51,321 nt of DNA from a virus: IMG/VR virus record IMGVR_UViG_3300021517_000001, positions 1 through 51,321 of that record, one strand, 5' to 3'. Shown in pieces: positions 14,563-22,468 of the stretch. Each line of letters opens with the position of its first letter. Positions within the stretch are counted from its first letter, which is position 1. The position numbers and the translations under genes are program-made. The notes beneath the pieces were generated by a model. The model was not told the DNA's origin. It saw nothing but the letters and a program-made list of their open reading frames with translations, and ran no database searches.

Positions 14563-16989
14563 TTACTGCTTTTGAGAGCTTCTGATCTGTGTTCTCTTTG
14601 ACATCTCATCGTAAGAGCAGGGGCCAGTAAGCTCGATGTGCGCGTGCTGGTCGTTTACATCCCAAGCAGGAACCCAGCTATCGCTTTCCGAGTGCCAGTA
14701 CCATTGGGTCTCTTGCACGGGGCTCACGTCGGCCCAATTGGGTCCGATCTCTATCTCGGCCTTGATCGGGACGTTGATGTCTAAGGGGAGCCGATTCTCC
14801 ATGCAGTTATAGACCAGGTCAACGACTTCCGGGAGCTCTTCGATCTTTACCACCAGGTCGATTTCATCATGCACTGTGATGACGATGCGTGTTAAAAGTT
14901 CCCGCGCGAGGAGTTCGCTGTGCAGGTGGATCAGAGCATTTAGCGTGATGTCCGAGGCCGTTGACTGAATCGGGAAGTTCAAAGCCTGTCGCTGTGCTTC
15001 ACCTCGGGTCGATTGGTGAATGAAGGGCCACCGGCGGATCCTGCCTAGGGGAGTAGACAGCTCTTGCTTTGACAGTACGTCACGCCTCTGACCTGCCATC
15101 CAGTCTCGAAGGCGGCTGAACTCGTTCAGGTAGTTGTCAATGAACTCCTGAGCCATCTGTTCAGTCCAATGGTACTGCCGAAGCTCTCGACCGTATGCGA
15201 TCGAAAACGCTCCGCGACCGTAAAGCACCCCGAAGTCCACGAACTTGGCCGCGTAGCGTTGCTTCTTAGAAACATCGTTGGGGTCAATTTGGAACATCGC
15301 CGCTGCCACTTCGCTGTGAATATCCCGCTCATCGATGAAGGCCTGGATCATGTTCGAGTCTTGACTCAGGTAAGCCGCCACGCGCAGCTCGAGCTGAGAG
15401 TAATCTGCCTTCATCCAAACATATCCCGGGGGCGGCACGAAGGCTCTTCGGATAGCCGGACCTGCCATTTGAGGGATGGTTTGAAGCGCGGGGTCATTGC
15501 AGCTCAGTCTGCCTGTAGATGTGCCGGCCAGGTTGAAAGACGCGTGCACGCTGTTCGTCAGGTCGGTCAGAGCGAGCAGTCCGTCGACGTAAGTACCGAG
15601 GATCTTTTTGCGGCCCCGGAAGTCCTCAACCAGGCCCGCGAGGTCAGCAGCCGGCGTGTTGGGCATCTCTGTCTGCACCCAGGCGAGCATGTCCTTGTCC
15701 GTGGTGCGGGACGGATACGGGATACCGAGCTTGTCATAGAACACCTCGGCCAGCTGCTTGGGGGAGCCTGGATTGAAAGAAGCTAGCTCAACCAGGTTTC
15801 GAATGTCCTCCAGAACGTCTTCGATCTCATCCCGGATCTGCATACCGTAGTCAGTGAGGTACCCTACGTCGATCAGCGTTCCGTTGCGTTCAATGTCGGC
15901 CAGAGCGATCGTCGCCGGGAAGAGCAGTGTGTCCAGCACCTGACGCAGCGAAGCCGGCTCTTCTTCAAGCTCTTGCCTCAGATCATAATACAGCCGCGCG
16001 GTGCACCACAGATCGACCCCAAGGTAAGTATAGAGCGGCCCCCAGTCCCTCTGATCAGCAGGCTTGCTCCAAAACGCTTCGAAGTCGAATTTGTAATCTG
16101 TGAGGTCATACCTCACCCGGGCGATCGTCTTCAGACCGTGAGGAGACAGCCTGTCCGCAATCGGCCTCTCATCGAGGACGTAGTTCATCAGCAGTGTGTC
16201 GGCCACGTTCCGCACAGGGGTCCGCATCTTCAACCACTCGGCCAGGAACTGCAGATCGAACTTGGCGTTGTGAAAGACTACCGGCCCGAAGTAATCGCGG
16301 AAGAAATCTTTCACGCAGTATCGCACGACCTCGTTCTTCACCAGGTGCCAGGGGATGATCACAACCTCTCCCCCGTCAAGCTCTGGATATAAAGCCCCGA
16401 ACCCGATCGCTTCAATCTCATGCTCTTTGACCCTAAGACCCGAGGTCTCCAAGTCGCATGAGATAAATGAGGCTTTGCTCAGCCGGCACAGAGCGCTGCG
16501 CAGTTCTTCGGGGTCATCGCAGATAGTGTACCAGACCGTTGGGGGTTCCATCGGAGCGTCAATCCGGGCCAGCTTAGAAATGTCAGCCACGAGGTCCCTA
16601 AAGCTGTCGGGCTCTTTCATCACTTGGTATGCCGAAAACGTGGGGATGGCTACTCCGAAGAGGTCGTCAGCTAGCTTTAGCTTGATTGCTCGGCCGCGCT
16701 CTTTGAAGATGTTCCCGAGTTTGTTTTGCTTGTACACCGCGGCCAGGGATGCAGGCCCCATTAACAGCACTTTTTGCGGCTTGTGCTGGGCCAGGATTCG
16801 AGCAACGTTTCGACCCGCTACTGCCATGTCCGCATCAGACGGCTTGCCGCTAGTTACTGTGTGAGGCACAGCATACTCGAAGATAACCTCGTCTAGGTTG
16901 AACCCGCACGCTTTCAAGCACCGCTGTACTAAAGTGCTCTGATCAGTCTGCCTCTTAATCGGCCATTCCTGGATCACTAGGGTAGTCAT
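14563..16989 (-). CDS. family A DNA polymerase with 3'-5' exonuclease and UDG-like N-terminal region
   Basis: The phage replicative polymerase, 808 residues. Residues about 1-145 resemble the uracil-DNA glycosylase fold (VLLMGPASLAAVYKQNK, ERGRAIKL) but lack the GEAPG-type catalytic motif, so they are probably not active as a glycosylase. About 150-335 is the DnaQ-like proofreading exonuclease: DLE at 179-181, NAKFD at 241-245, and YLGVD at 322-326. About 355-770 is the polymerase: motif A ADYSQLELR (Asp529), motif B AKFVDFGVLYGRG (about 581-593), and motif C VHDE (706-709). The ATG overlaps the DpdA stop (ATGA). Catalytic residues are all present. The N-terminal assignment is weaker than the rest. 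Confidence 0.9.
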   Translation of the reverse strand: MTTLVIQEWPIKRQTDQSTLVQRCLKACGFNLDEVIFEYAVPHTVTSGKPSDADMAVAGRNVARILAQHKPQKVLLMGPASLAAVYKQNKLGNIFKERGRAIKLKLADDLFGVAIPTFSAYQVMKEPDSFRDLVADISKLARIDAPMEPPTVWYTICDDPEELRSALCRLSKASFISCDLETSGLRVKEHEIEAIGFGALYPELDGGEVVIIPWHLVKNEVVRYCVKDFFRDYFGPVVFHNAKFDLQFLAEWLKMRTPVRNVADTLLMNYVLDERPIADRLSPHGLKTIARVRYDLTDYKFDFEAFWSKPADQRDWGPLYTYLGVDLWCTARLYYDLRQELEEEPASLRQVLDTLLFPATIALADIERNGTLIDVGYLTDYGMQIRDEIEDVLEDIRNLVELASFNPGSPKQLAEVFYDKLGIPYPSRTTDKDMLAWVQTEMPNTPAADLAGLVEDFRGRKKILGTYVDGLLALTDLTNSVHASFNLAGTSTGRLSCNDPALQTIPQMAGPAIRRAFVPPPGYVWMKADYSQLELRVAAYLSQDSNMIQAFIDERDIHSEVAAAMFQIDPNDVSKKQRYAAKFVDFGVLYGRGAFSIAYGRELRQYHWTEQMAQEFIDNYLNEFSRLRDWMAGQRRDVLSKQELSTPLGRIRRWPFIHQSTRGEAQRQALNFPIQSTASDITLNALIHLHSELLARELLTRIVITVHDEIDLVVKIEELPEVVDLVYNCMENRLPLDINVPIKAEIEIGPNWADVSPVQETQWYWHSESDSWVPAWDVNDQHAHIELTGPCSYDEMSKRTQIRSSQKQ

Positions 16990-17801
16990 AGATCCATCCA
17001 GTTGGGCTGAATTCGGTGCATCACTGAACCGATATTGTACTGAGCGAGGTGCTTTTCATCCGCGGTCATTGTGCGGGTAAAGTAATCTTCAGGCCTTCCC
17101 GGGTTCTCGGGAGAAGCCCCGTAGCGCCTTGGAATCTTAACCCCGGCCATTGCATAGGTGAACGGCTTGACTGAGTCGACGGAGCGAATCCAAGGAAAGC
17201 GAAGAGCCGCCTGGCTGAGAGACACCCAATCAGAACTCATGCCCAGCAAGTGAACGTCCATGCGAGGCAGTAGCGCTTTCATCGGAGCTACGAACCTCTC
17301 AATGAGGTTGACCCGACCGCCTGGCCAGCTGTCGTAGACCTTTGATACCCCCACTGTGAAGGGGCGGTTTTCAAACATCTGATGATGCGCCTGCACGAGG
17401 ATGTTAAGAGCCTTGCCCCACCCGTAGATGGTCTCTGCTTGAGGTACAAGCATCAGGCGAATATCGTTGGCCCACGGAGAGCTCATTGCTCGAGACAGGG
17501 CTAGCTCTTCCATGCAGCTCAAGCTAAGGTCTATCGACTCGTCCATCTTCTGCATGACATCTGGGATGACCATTTCAGAGGCGTTGATGCTTACGGCCGC
17601 ATCGAGCAAAGCCCGGACATCGTTTGCTCCCTCGCCTAACTCGAAAGCCGAATTGTCCAGAGTGATGTAAGCAAATAACCCTGTGCGCGCGTAATGGTCT
17701 CGGTACTCATCGTTGCTCAGCAGGTGGTAAAGCGCCAAGTGGTACTCTCCACCGGCGTAGTCACGGAGATGCGGGACGGGGCAGATCAATCCTAATTTCA
17801 T
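16986..17801 (-). CDS. dpdA: DpdA-like DNA-guanine transglycosylase
   Basis: A 271-residue TIM-barrel protein resembling phage DpdA, the relative of tRNA-guanine transglycosylase that swaps guanine in DNA for a 7-deazaguanine. Key segments are LDNSAFELGE (about 49-58), MVIPDVM (about 97-103), FTVGVSKVYDSW, HLLGMSSDW and the late SVDSVKPF; the Asp residues in the first, second and last fit the conserved acidic positions of the family. It lacks the zinc site of the tRNA enzyme's C-terminus. GAGGGAG lies seven bases before the ATG. It sits downstream of QueD-QueE-FolE-QueC and next to the DNA polymerase, which makes the DNA-modification role much more likely than tRNA modification. Confidence 0.8.
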   Translation of the reverse strand: MKLGLICPVPHLRDYAGGEYHLALYHLLSNDEYRDHYARTGLFAYITLDNSAFELGEGANDVRALLDAAVSINASEMVIPDVMQKMDESIDLSLSCMEELALSRAMSSPWANDIRLMLVPQAETIYGWGKALNILVQAHHQMFENRPFTVGVSKVYDSWPGGRVNLIERFVAPMKALLPRMDVHLLGMSSDWVSLSQAALRFPWIRSVDSVKPFTYAMAGVKIPRRYGASPENPGRPEDYFTRTMTADEKHLAQYNIGSVMHRIQPNWMDL

Positions 17802-18159
17802 TGGGTTGCTCCCTCGTGAACCTCTTGTAAGCCATTAGCAGGGTGATGTACCCAAGAAGGTCCTGCCATGAGTCATCCAGCGACTCAAAGTTAGCAGACT
17901 CTCCCCGACGAAGAAGGTTCTGAATGCGTCCGAGTTTGATCCCGATGAGCACCATGATGACTGTGTCGATGCTCGCGCCCGCAACAGAAGCTGCCGTTTC
18001 GAAGTTATTCCAGGCATGCCCAAAAGCTGAGTAGTCCCCGCCCTTCAGCACCAGCAGCTGCTCCATGTGAGCAATAGTCTGCACAATGTGCTCCGGGTTG
18101 AGCATCAGGTTTGCGAGCTCGTCTAGAACCTTTAAGATGTAGTCTGATCCCTGAACCAT
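17761..18159 (-). CDS. nucleotide-modification-associated protein (DUF1599/DUF6378-like)
   Basis: A 132-residue helical protein with the pattern KGGDYSAFGHAWNNFE (about 39-54) and IGIKLGRIQNLL followed by ANFESLDDSWQDLLGY (about 72-104). This matches the small phage family called nucleotide modification associated domain 1, a MazG-related fold found beside hypermodification genes. It overlaps the DpdA start by 41 bases and follows QueC, so it is embedded in the modification cassette. The family's biochemistry is not settled; hydrolysis of an unmodified or modified nucleotide is a reasonable inference. AGGAGA precedes the ATG, with a perfect hairpin just upstream. Confidence 0.7.
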   Translation of the reverse strand: MVQGSDYILKVLDELANLMLNPEHIVQTIAHMEQLLVLKGGDYSAFGHAWNNFETAASVAGASIDTVIMVLIGIKLGRIQNLLRRGESANFESLDDSWQDLLGYITLLMAYKRFTREQPNEIRIDLPRPASP

Positions 18160-18172
18160 GATCGTTCTCCTG

Positions 18173-18196
18173 AGGGGAGGTTTTTACTCCTCCCCT
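18173..18196. promoter_or_regulatory. perfect intergenic hairpin upstream of a ribosome site
   Basis: AGGGGAGG (18173-18180) and CCTCCCCT (18189-18196) form an 8-bp stem between QueC and the next gene, with no T-run after it on the minus strand. It lies directly against the ribosome site of the gene starting at 18159. It could protect the mRNA or tune translation. Confidence 0.45.
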
Positions 18197-18209
18197 GGTG
18201 TTTACGAGA

Positions 18210-18983
18210 CTAGCGGTAAGCGGCCCCGTTTCGAGGGCTTGATTTCAGAAACCCCGGATTCGCACCGGTCGGCCAGGGAATCTCCTCAGCGTAAGGGATA
18301 GGGTCGATGTACCCCGCCGTCCGGAATGCTTCGATCCGCTCAACGCACGTCGCGCATTTGCCGCACGCGGGCTGCTCACCCTTGTAGCAAGAGTGGGTTA
18401 AAGCCAGCGGCGCGTTTACGACCGCAGCGCGCATGACGATGTCTGCCTTGCTGATGTGCACGTACGGTGCTTCTAAGAACACTTTCCCCGAAGTCGCGAC
18501 ATGGATTGCTTCCGTCATCGCATCGATGAATTCCGGCCGGCAGTCCGGGTAGTGATAGTTGTGAGCGTCATCCCCGTGCACAGCGACGTAGACCTTGCCT
18601 GCGTCGACAGTCAGGGCGTAAGTCACGGCCATCGCGATGAAGTTCATGTTGCGGTTCGGAACGACCGTGGGCTGAGCACCGTGACGAGCTGCCAGCTCTT
18701 GATACGATCCCAGCCCGATGTCTTCGATCGGAGCATCTGCATCGACCAGTGTGCTGCCCGCACCTGCAAAGATTCGAGGCAAGTCAATTCGGGTGTACAA
18801 CACACCAAAGTGCTCAGCGACGTCTTCAGCCGCCTTCAGCTCGACAGCATGCTTCTGCCCGTAGTTGAACCCAACTGCAAACACATTGCTTCGGCCGAAC
18901 AGAGACACTGCTTCAGTCAGCAGCGTGCAACTATCCATGCCCCCGGAAAAAGAGACGACTGCTCGGCGAAATGAAGGTACCAT
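18210..18983 (-). CDS. queC: QueC, 7-cyano-7-deazaguanine (preQ0) synthase
   Basis: A 257-residue enzyme that converts 7-carboxy-7-deazaguanine to preQ0 using ATP and ammonia. It shows the PP-loop SFSGGMDSCTLL (about residues 11-22), VGFNYGQKHAVEL, VVPNRNMNF, and the zinc cysteines CxxCxxC as CGKCATC near residue 220, preceded by THSCYKGEQPA. The length is normal and no glutamine amidotransferase domain is fused, unlike the Gat-QueC of phages that make archaeosine-like DNA. The start lies two bases after FolE with a weak ribosome site, so translational coupling is likely. It is the last of four preQ0 genes. Confidence 0.93.
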   Translation of the reverse strand: MVPSFRRAVVSFSGGMDSCTLLTEAVSLFGRSNVFAVGFNYGQKHAVELKAAEDVAEHFGVLYTRIDLPRIFAGAGSTLVDADAPIEDIGLGSYQELAARHGAQPTVVPNRNMNFIAMAVTYALTVDAGKVYVAVHGDDAHNYHYPDCRPEFIDAMTEAIHVATSGKVFLEAPYVHISKADIVMRAAVVNAPLALTHSCYKGEQPACGKCATCVERIEAFRTAGYIDPIPYAEEIPWPTGANPGFLKSSPRNGAAYR

Positions 18984-18984
18984 G

Positions 18985-19596
18985 TTACTTGCCAGACCTC
19001 ATGTGAGTAATGGCCTCCGCACGGAGGGCCGCATCGGTTAAAAAGATCCCCCGCGAAGCAGAGGTGGTGGTGGAGGACTCATGCGCGTGCACCCCCCGGC
19101 TAGTCATGCACGTATGCATGACATCGTACAGCGTCACGATGACTCCCTGAGGCTCAAGCACTGACATGAGGCAATCAGCTACCTGCCAGGTGATTTGCTC
19201 CTGCAGCTGCAGTCGACGGGCGAAGATATCCACCACTCGGGCCAGCTTGCTCAAGCCGATGACGTACGTGCCCGGCAGGTATGCAATCGCAGCTTTACCT
19301 ATGAACGGGCTCATGTGGTGTGCGCAGGTTGAGTACAGTGGGATGTCTTTCACGACGACTAGGTCTCGCTCGTGCCCGTTGTTCGGAAACACCGTGAGCA
19401 CGTCTTTGGGATTCATTTGATATCCCTTGAACCACTCTTCGAGCATAGCTTTGGCTACCCGTCCGGGTGTATCCGTGAAGTTTGGATCGCTCAGGTCGAT
19501 TTCGAGAGCCATCAGGACGTCTTTGATCGCCAGCTCGATGCGAAGCCCTTTGCGTATCTCGTTATCGACGACAAGGATGTTTCTGTCGAATTTCAC
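18985..19596 (-). CDS. folE: GTP cyclohydrolase I (FolE)
   Basis: A 203-residue enzyme for the first step from GTP, giving dihydroneopterin triphosphate for preQ0 synthesis. Diagnostic segments are DTPGRVAKAMLEEW, STCAHHMSPFIGKAAIAYLP (zinc Cys and His, about 100-120 from this start), GLSKLARVVDIFARRLQLQEQIT, and a late Cys in MHTCMTSRGV. The GTG start at 19596 is chosen because it comes one base after the QueE stop with GGGGG six bases upstream; ATG 19614 is an alternative that overlaps QueE. In an operon with queD, queE and queC its role is preQ0 supply rather than folate. Confidence 0.92.
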   Translation of the reverse strand: MKFDRNILVVDNEIRKGLRIELAIKDVLMALEIDLSDPNFTDTPGRVAKAMLEEWFKGYQMNPKDVLTVFPNNGHERDLVVVKDIPLYSTCAHHMSPFIGKAAIAYLPGTYVIGLSKLARVVDIFARRLQLQEQITWQVADCLMSVLEPQGVIVTLYDVMHTCMTSRGVHAHESSTTTSASRGIFLTDAALRAEAITHMRSGK

Positions 19597-19597
19597 G

Positions 19598-20353
19598 TCA
19601 CACCCCCAACGCATGGCCCCAAAGCAGCACATGCTGCTGAGCGCCTACATTGATTTCCCACAGGGTCTGCTGGCCGAAAAAGCTCAGCGCAGTTTCAGTC
19701 AGCCACTTGTATCGACGCAGCACGTCCGTGGAGGTGTCCGTAGCTAGTGTCCCAGTCGACAGGTAGATCGGAGTGTTGCCGACCCAATACGCCCCCTTGG
19801 TGAGGATGTGATTGACGTAGTTTAAGTCCTCCTGATCGAACACAACAAACTTGAAGAATGTCCGCCCGATCAATTGCTCCCTCTGGATATTGATCATGAA
19901 CATTTTGACGGCTTCTAGCGGGGTCGATCGTCCCGCTGAAGGGGGCTTTGGAGAGACCACGATCAGATCGGCTTTGCCCATCCAGGCATTCCAAAACGTT
20001 CCCTGAGTTTCGACCGCTACACGGTTCCCGGTAACGTGGAACAGTCGCACCAGCTCAGACAGGTCCCACAAAGCTGGATTGCCTCCGCTAAAGACGACCC
20101 ACGGGTACCGACCGGGCAGAGCAAGTACCTTCTCGTGAATCTCCTCAGCAGTCATGTTGGGCAGCTTTCGCACAAGAGCCGGGTCGACCGCATGCATCGA
20201 ATCGCACCACAAGCACCTGTAGTCGCAGCCGCCGAAGCGAACGAAGTAACAGGGGCTTCCAGTGTTCGGTCCTTCTCCTTGAATCGTGGGGCCGAATATC
20301 TCTGCGACTTTAAAAGTCCCCGACTTCATAATGACGTCTTGCTGGGAAATCAT
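19598..20353 (-). CDS. queE: QueE, 7-carboxy-7-deazaguanine synthase
   Basis: A radical SAM enzyme of about 251 residues that makes 7-carboxy-7-deazaguanine from carboxytetrahydropterin. It has the QueE N-terminus EIFGPTIQGEG, the cluster motif CDYRCLWCDS (CX3CX2C), FSGGNPALWDL in place of the usual GGEP region, and VVSPKPPSAG. The start is uncertain: ATG 20353 overlaps the QueD stop (ATGA), ATG 20362 lies within QueD, and ATG 20329 (MKSGTFKV) gives the usual short N-terminus. All have weak ribosome sites, which supports coupling to queD. Confidence 0.92.
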   Translation of the reverse strand: MISQQDVIMKSGTFKVAEIFGPTIQGEGPNTGSPCYFVRFGGCDYRCLWCDSMHAVDPALVRKLPNMTAEEIHEKVLALPGRYPWVVFSGGNPALWDLSELVRLFHVTGNRVAVETQGTFWNAWMGKADLIVVSPKPPSAGRSTPLEAVKMFMINIQREQLIGRTFFKFVVFDQEDLNYVNHILTKGAYWVGNTPIYLSTGTLATDTSTDVLRRYKWLTETALSFFGQQTLWEINVGAQQHVLLWGHALGV

Positions 20354-21003
20354 TTCAGCCATGTGACTGTCGCGACCCCCGTTTCGGTCTCCCACACGCG
20401 GACGCTTTGCACCCACACGTGCTCATATGCCGGTTGTGCGCCCGCAAGAGCGTTCAGCCCCGTCACCATCTCGTCGAAGATCCATTGGGCAAGGTACTCG
20501 GCAGTCGTGACCGGGATGTCTAGTAGTGCGACCTTGCCAAAGCCCTTGTTTCGAAAGAAGCTTTCAACCCTGTCCTTCTTTTGCCATCGACCATCGACGA
20601 CTGCACTTCCGTGATCTTGATCGCCGTAAAAGTCGAAGCCGAAGAATCGATAATCGAAAGGATCAAAAGCGCCGAACCATTTGAGTGGAACGGTCCCCAG
20701 CAGCAGCGCATGGTCAAGCTTATTGTGAATCGCCATGTTGTAGATCTGCTTGAGGTCGGCAAAGTCCATGACCATGCCAGCAGCCGGATCGATCAAGTTC
20801 GGATCATCCGCAGCACCGCCGATGACGTTTCCTCCGACTTCAACTTCGACCTTGTAATTATGCCCGTGAAGGTTAGCACAAGGCCCCTCATGATGCGGCA
20901 GTTGGTGAGCAGCTGAGATTGCGCCGCAAACCTTGCTGATGGTTGTCGTTGTGTACGGCTCGAGCAGCCTTTGCTTGCGAGCCTCAAAGGTGTCTTCAAT
21001 CAT
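20350..21003 (-). CDS. queD: QueD, 6-carboxy-5,6,7,8-tetrahydropterin synthase
   Basis: A 217-residue enzyme that turns dihydroneopterin triphosphate into carboxytetrahydropterin. The zinc-binding region reads ISAAHQLPHHEGPCANLHGHNYKVEV split over residues about 28-53: His33, His46 and His48, with the catalytic Cys in GPCANLHGH. Other family marks are MVMDFADLK, LDHALLLG, VTTAEYLAQW and the final VWETETGVATV. A roughly 35-residue insertion after LDHALL (FGAFDPFDYRFFGF and DGRWQKKDRVESF) makes it longer than bacterial QueD. AAAGG lies six bases before the ATG. It is the first gene of the preQ0 cassette. Confidence 0.92.
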   Translation of the reverse strand: MIEDTFEARKQRLLEPYTTTTISKVCGAISAAHQLPHHEGPCANLHGHNYKVEVEVGGNVIGGAADDPNLIDPAAGMVMDFADLKQIYNMAIHNKLDHALLLGTVPLKWFGAFDPFDYRFFGFDFYGDQDHGSAVVDGRWQKKDRVESFFRNKGFGKVALLDIPVTTAEYLAQWIFDEMVTGLNALAGAQPAYEHVWVQSVRVWETETGVATVTWLK

Positions 21004-21016
21004 GATACGCCTTTCA

Positions 21017-21038
21017 GAGGCAGGCTTTGACCTGCCTC
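21017..21038. promoter_or_regulatory. perfect intergenic hairpin before queD
   Basis: GAGGCAGG (21017-21024) pairs with CCTGCCTC (21031-21038) around a six-base loop, between the DUF669-like gene and queD. No T-run follows on the minus strand, so this is not a classical terminator. It may be a processing site or partial stop. No promoter was recognised in the 56-bp gap. Confidence 0.45.
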
Positions 21039-21059
21039 GAATGTTACATCAGTGGCAAG

Positions 21060-21581
21060 CTAGAGCAGTGTCCGGCGCGCTTCGCCGTCCTCGGTCAAGA
21101 CTTCTTCCGGCTCGCCCGACGCGGTTTCGGTGTCTGACCAGGGGGGCGCGAACGTGTTAGCTTCGCTGTACTGCCCACTGCCCACCTCTGCATGAGCTTC
21201 GACGATGCGCTGTACCCGCGCGCGATCCTGACCCTGGTATTTTTCCAAGGTGGTTTGAATGCGCACAGGCAGGCCGATGACGCTGGGTTCCACCAGAGTG
21301 TTCTCTTCGTCCACGTCGAGCTCGATCACAGCATCCGAGCTGAAGCCGAGGGCGACGAACGTGTCTCTCAAGCGGAACAATGCATTGGGAGCCAGGCTGG
21401 TCATCATCCAGACCTTGCGGCCTTCGTGCTCGCCTTCGACGATCTGGAACTCCCAGTTCAAATACGGGTGGGTGCCAGTCTGCGACTGCCGCATTGTGAC
21501 GCCGGTGATGACCGCTTCATGCTCCCCTTCGGGAACGGTGTCTGATGGAATCTCCCCAAAGTTAACGGTGATACGAGCCAT
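21060..21581 (-). CDS. DUF669-like phage recombination/replication accessory protein
   Basis: A 173-residue protein resembling the DUF669 family, often found next to Sak4- or Erf-type recombination genes. The N-terminal half is a beta-rich domain (PEGEHEAVITGVTMRQ, HPYLNWEFQIVEGEHEGRKVW, MTSLAPNALFRLRDTFVALG); the C-terminal 50 residues are acidic and low in complexity (TASGEPEEVLTEDGEARRTLL), as in single-strand-binding proteins. ATG 21581 is chosen over the upstream start because AAGGAT precedes it and because the upstream region overlaps the preceding gene. A single-strand DNA-binding role is inferred from place and tail charge. Confidence 0.6.
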   Translation of the reverse strand: MARITVNFGEIPSDTVPEGEHEAVITGVTMRQSQTGTHPYLNWEFQIVEGEHEGRKVWMMTSLAPNALFRLRDTFVALGFSSDAVIELDVDEENTLVEPSVIGLPVRIQTTLEKYQGQDRARVQRIVEAHAEVGSGQYSEANTFAPPWSDTETASGEPEEVLTEDGEARRTLL

Positions 21582-21594
21582 GGTCGTGTGATCC

Positions 21595-22407
21595 TTACAC
21601 TTGTAGAAGGTCGAACAATTTAGTGACGGTGGGGTCTTCAAGATAGTCGGGTAAGCGCACGCCCCATGGAGTTCGAACCCCCGCGCGAACTCCGGGTGTG
21701 TTTTGCAGGAGCAGTTTGCGAACTACTTTGGCCGCCGGGAGTGCTGAGCCGGCGCCTGCGTTTTGCTGTGCCTTGGGTGAAATCCTTTCCTGCACCAAAA
21801 ATGTAGACACGTCAAACATCCCGACCACTTCCTCAGCCATCTGGCCGAACAGAGCTGGCTTGCGCACGGCTCCCTCTCGGGGCTCGTTCTCTGTCTTCGG
21901 CAGGGCTGTGAAGAAGCAATGCATGTCGAGCTTTACAATCGCTCGAAGGAATCGGCGCATCTGAACCATGGACTTACCATAGTCTGCCTGATACACCGTG
22001 AAGGGATCTTCCCGCTTCTGGCCTGCGTTGAGCTCAGCGTCGACGATCCAGAGCAGCGAGTTAACATGAGTCTCAGACAAGGAGTCAATTGCGATCGACC
22101 TGTAGTTGTGTTTCTCGTTAGCGAGATAGTCGTACACTAGATTAAAGTCCTCCCAGGTTTTCACCCGGTAGACCGTGCACTGATCCGCAGGCAAGCCATA
22201 CAGAGAAGTGCTTCCGCCTTCGAAGTCTACGACAACGATCGGGCAGGTGCGCTCATCTAGCGCAGCGCTCCCAACCAGCGTCGTCTTCCCGCTACGAGAC
22301 GCCCCAGTGATTAACACTTTGCGCCACTGTGATTGCTGAGCGGCTTGCACTCTATCTAGGAACGCGTGCTTGCCGTTGCTCATGTAAGGTGATTTCGTTG
22401 CCGCCAT
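21595..22407 (-). CDS. Sak4-like RecA-fold ATPase
   Basis: A 270-residue RecA-fold ATPase. Walker A is GASRSGKTT (about 33-41 from this start), followed by VVDFEGGSTSLYGLP; Walker B-like SIAIDSLSETH is about residue 105. This layout fits the phage Sak4/AAA_24 family, single-strand-annealing recombinases or their loaders. The region after residue 180 (EEVVGMFDVSTFLVQE) is typical. ATG 22407 follows AAGGAG by seven bases; an upstream start would add 19 residues. It is next to a RuvC-like resolvase and the SNF2 helicase upstream and a DUF669-like gene downstream, forming a recombination module. Confidence 0.75.
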   Translation of the reverse strand: MAATKSPYMSNGKHAFLDRVQAAQQSQWRKVLITGASRSGKTTLVGSAALDERTCPIVVVDFEGGSTSLYGLPADQCTVYRVKTWEDFNLVYDYLANEKHNYRSIAIDSLSETHVNSLLWIVDAELNAGQKREDPFTVYQADYGKSMVQMRRFLRAIVKLDMHCFFTALPKTENEPREGAVRKPALFGQMAEEVVGMFDVSTFLVQERISPKAQQNAGAGSALPAAKVVRKLLLQNTPGVRAGVRTPWGVRLPDYLEDPTVTKLFDLLQV

Positions 22408-22468
22408 CTGATTGCTCCTTGCGTCGAATGATTCCATTATAAACGGGATATCACAGCGAATCAACGCA

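Noticed and set aside
18210-18983. QueC fused to a glutamine amidotransferase (archaeosine-type pathway)
   Set aside because: The protein has the normal QueC length and no amidotransferase motif, so an amidine-type modification is less likely.
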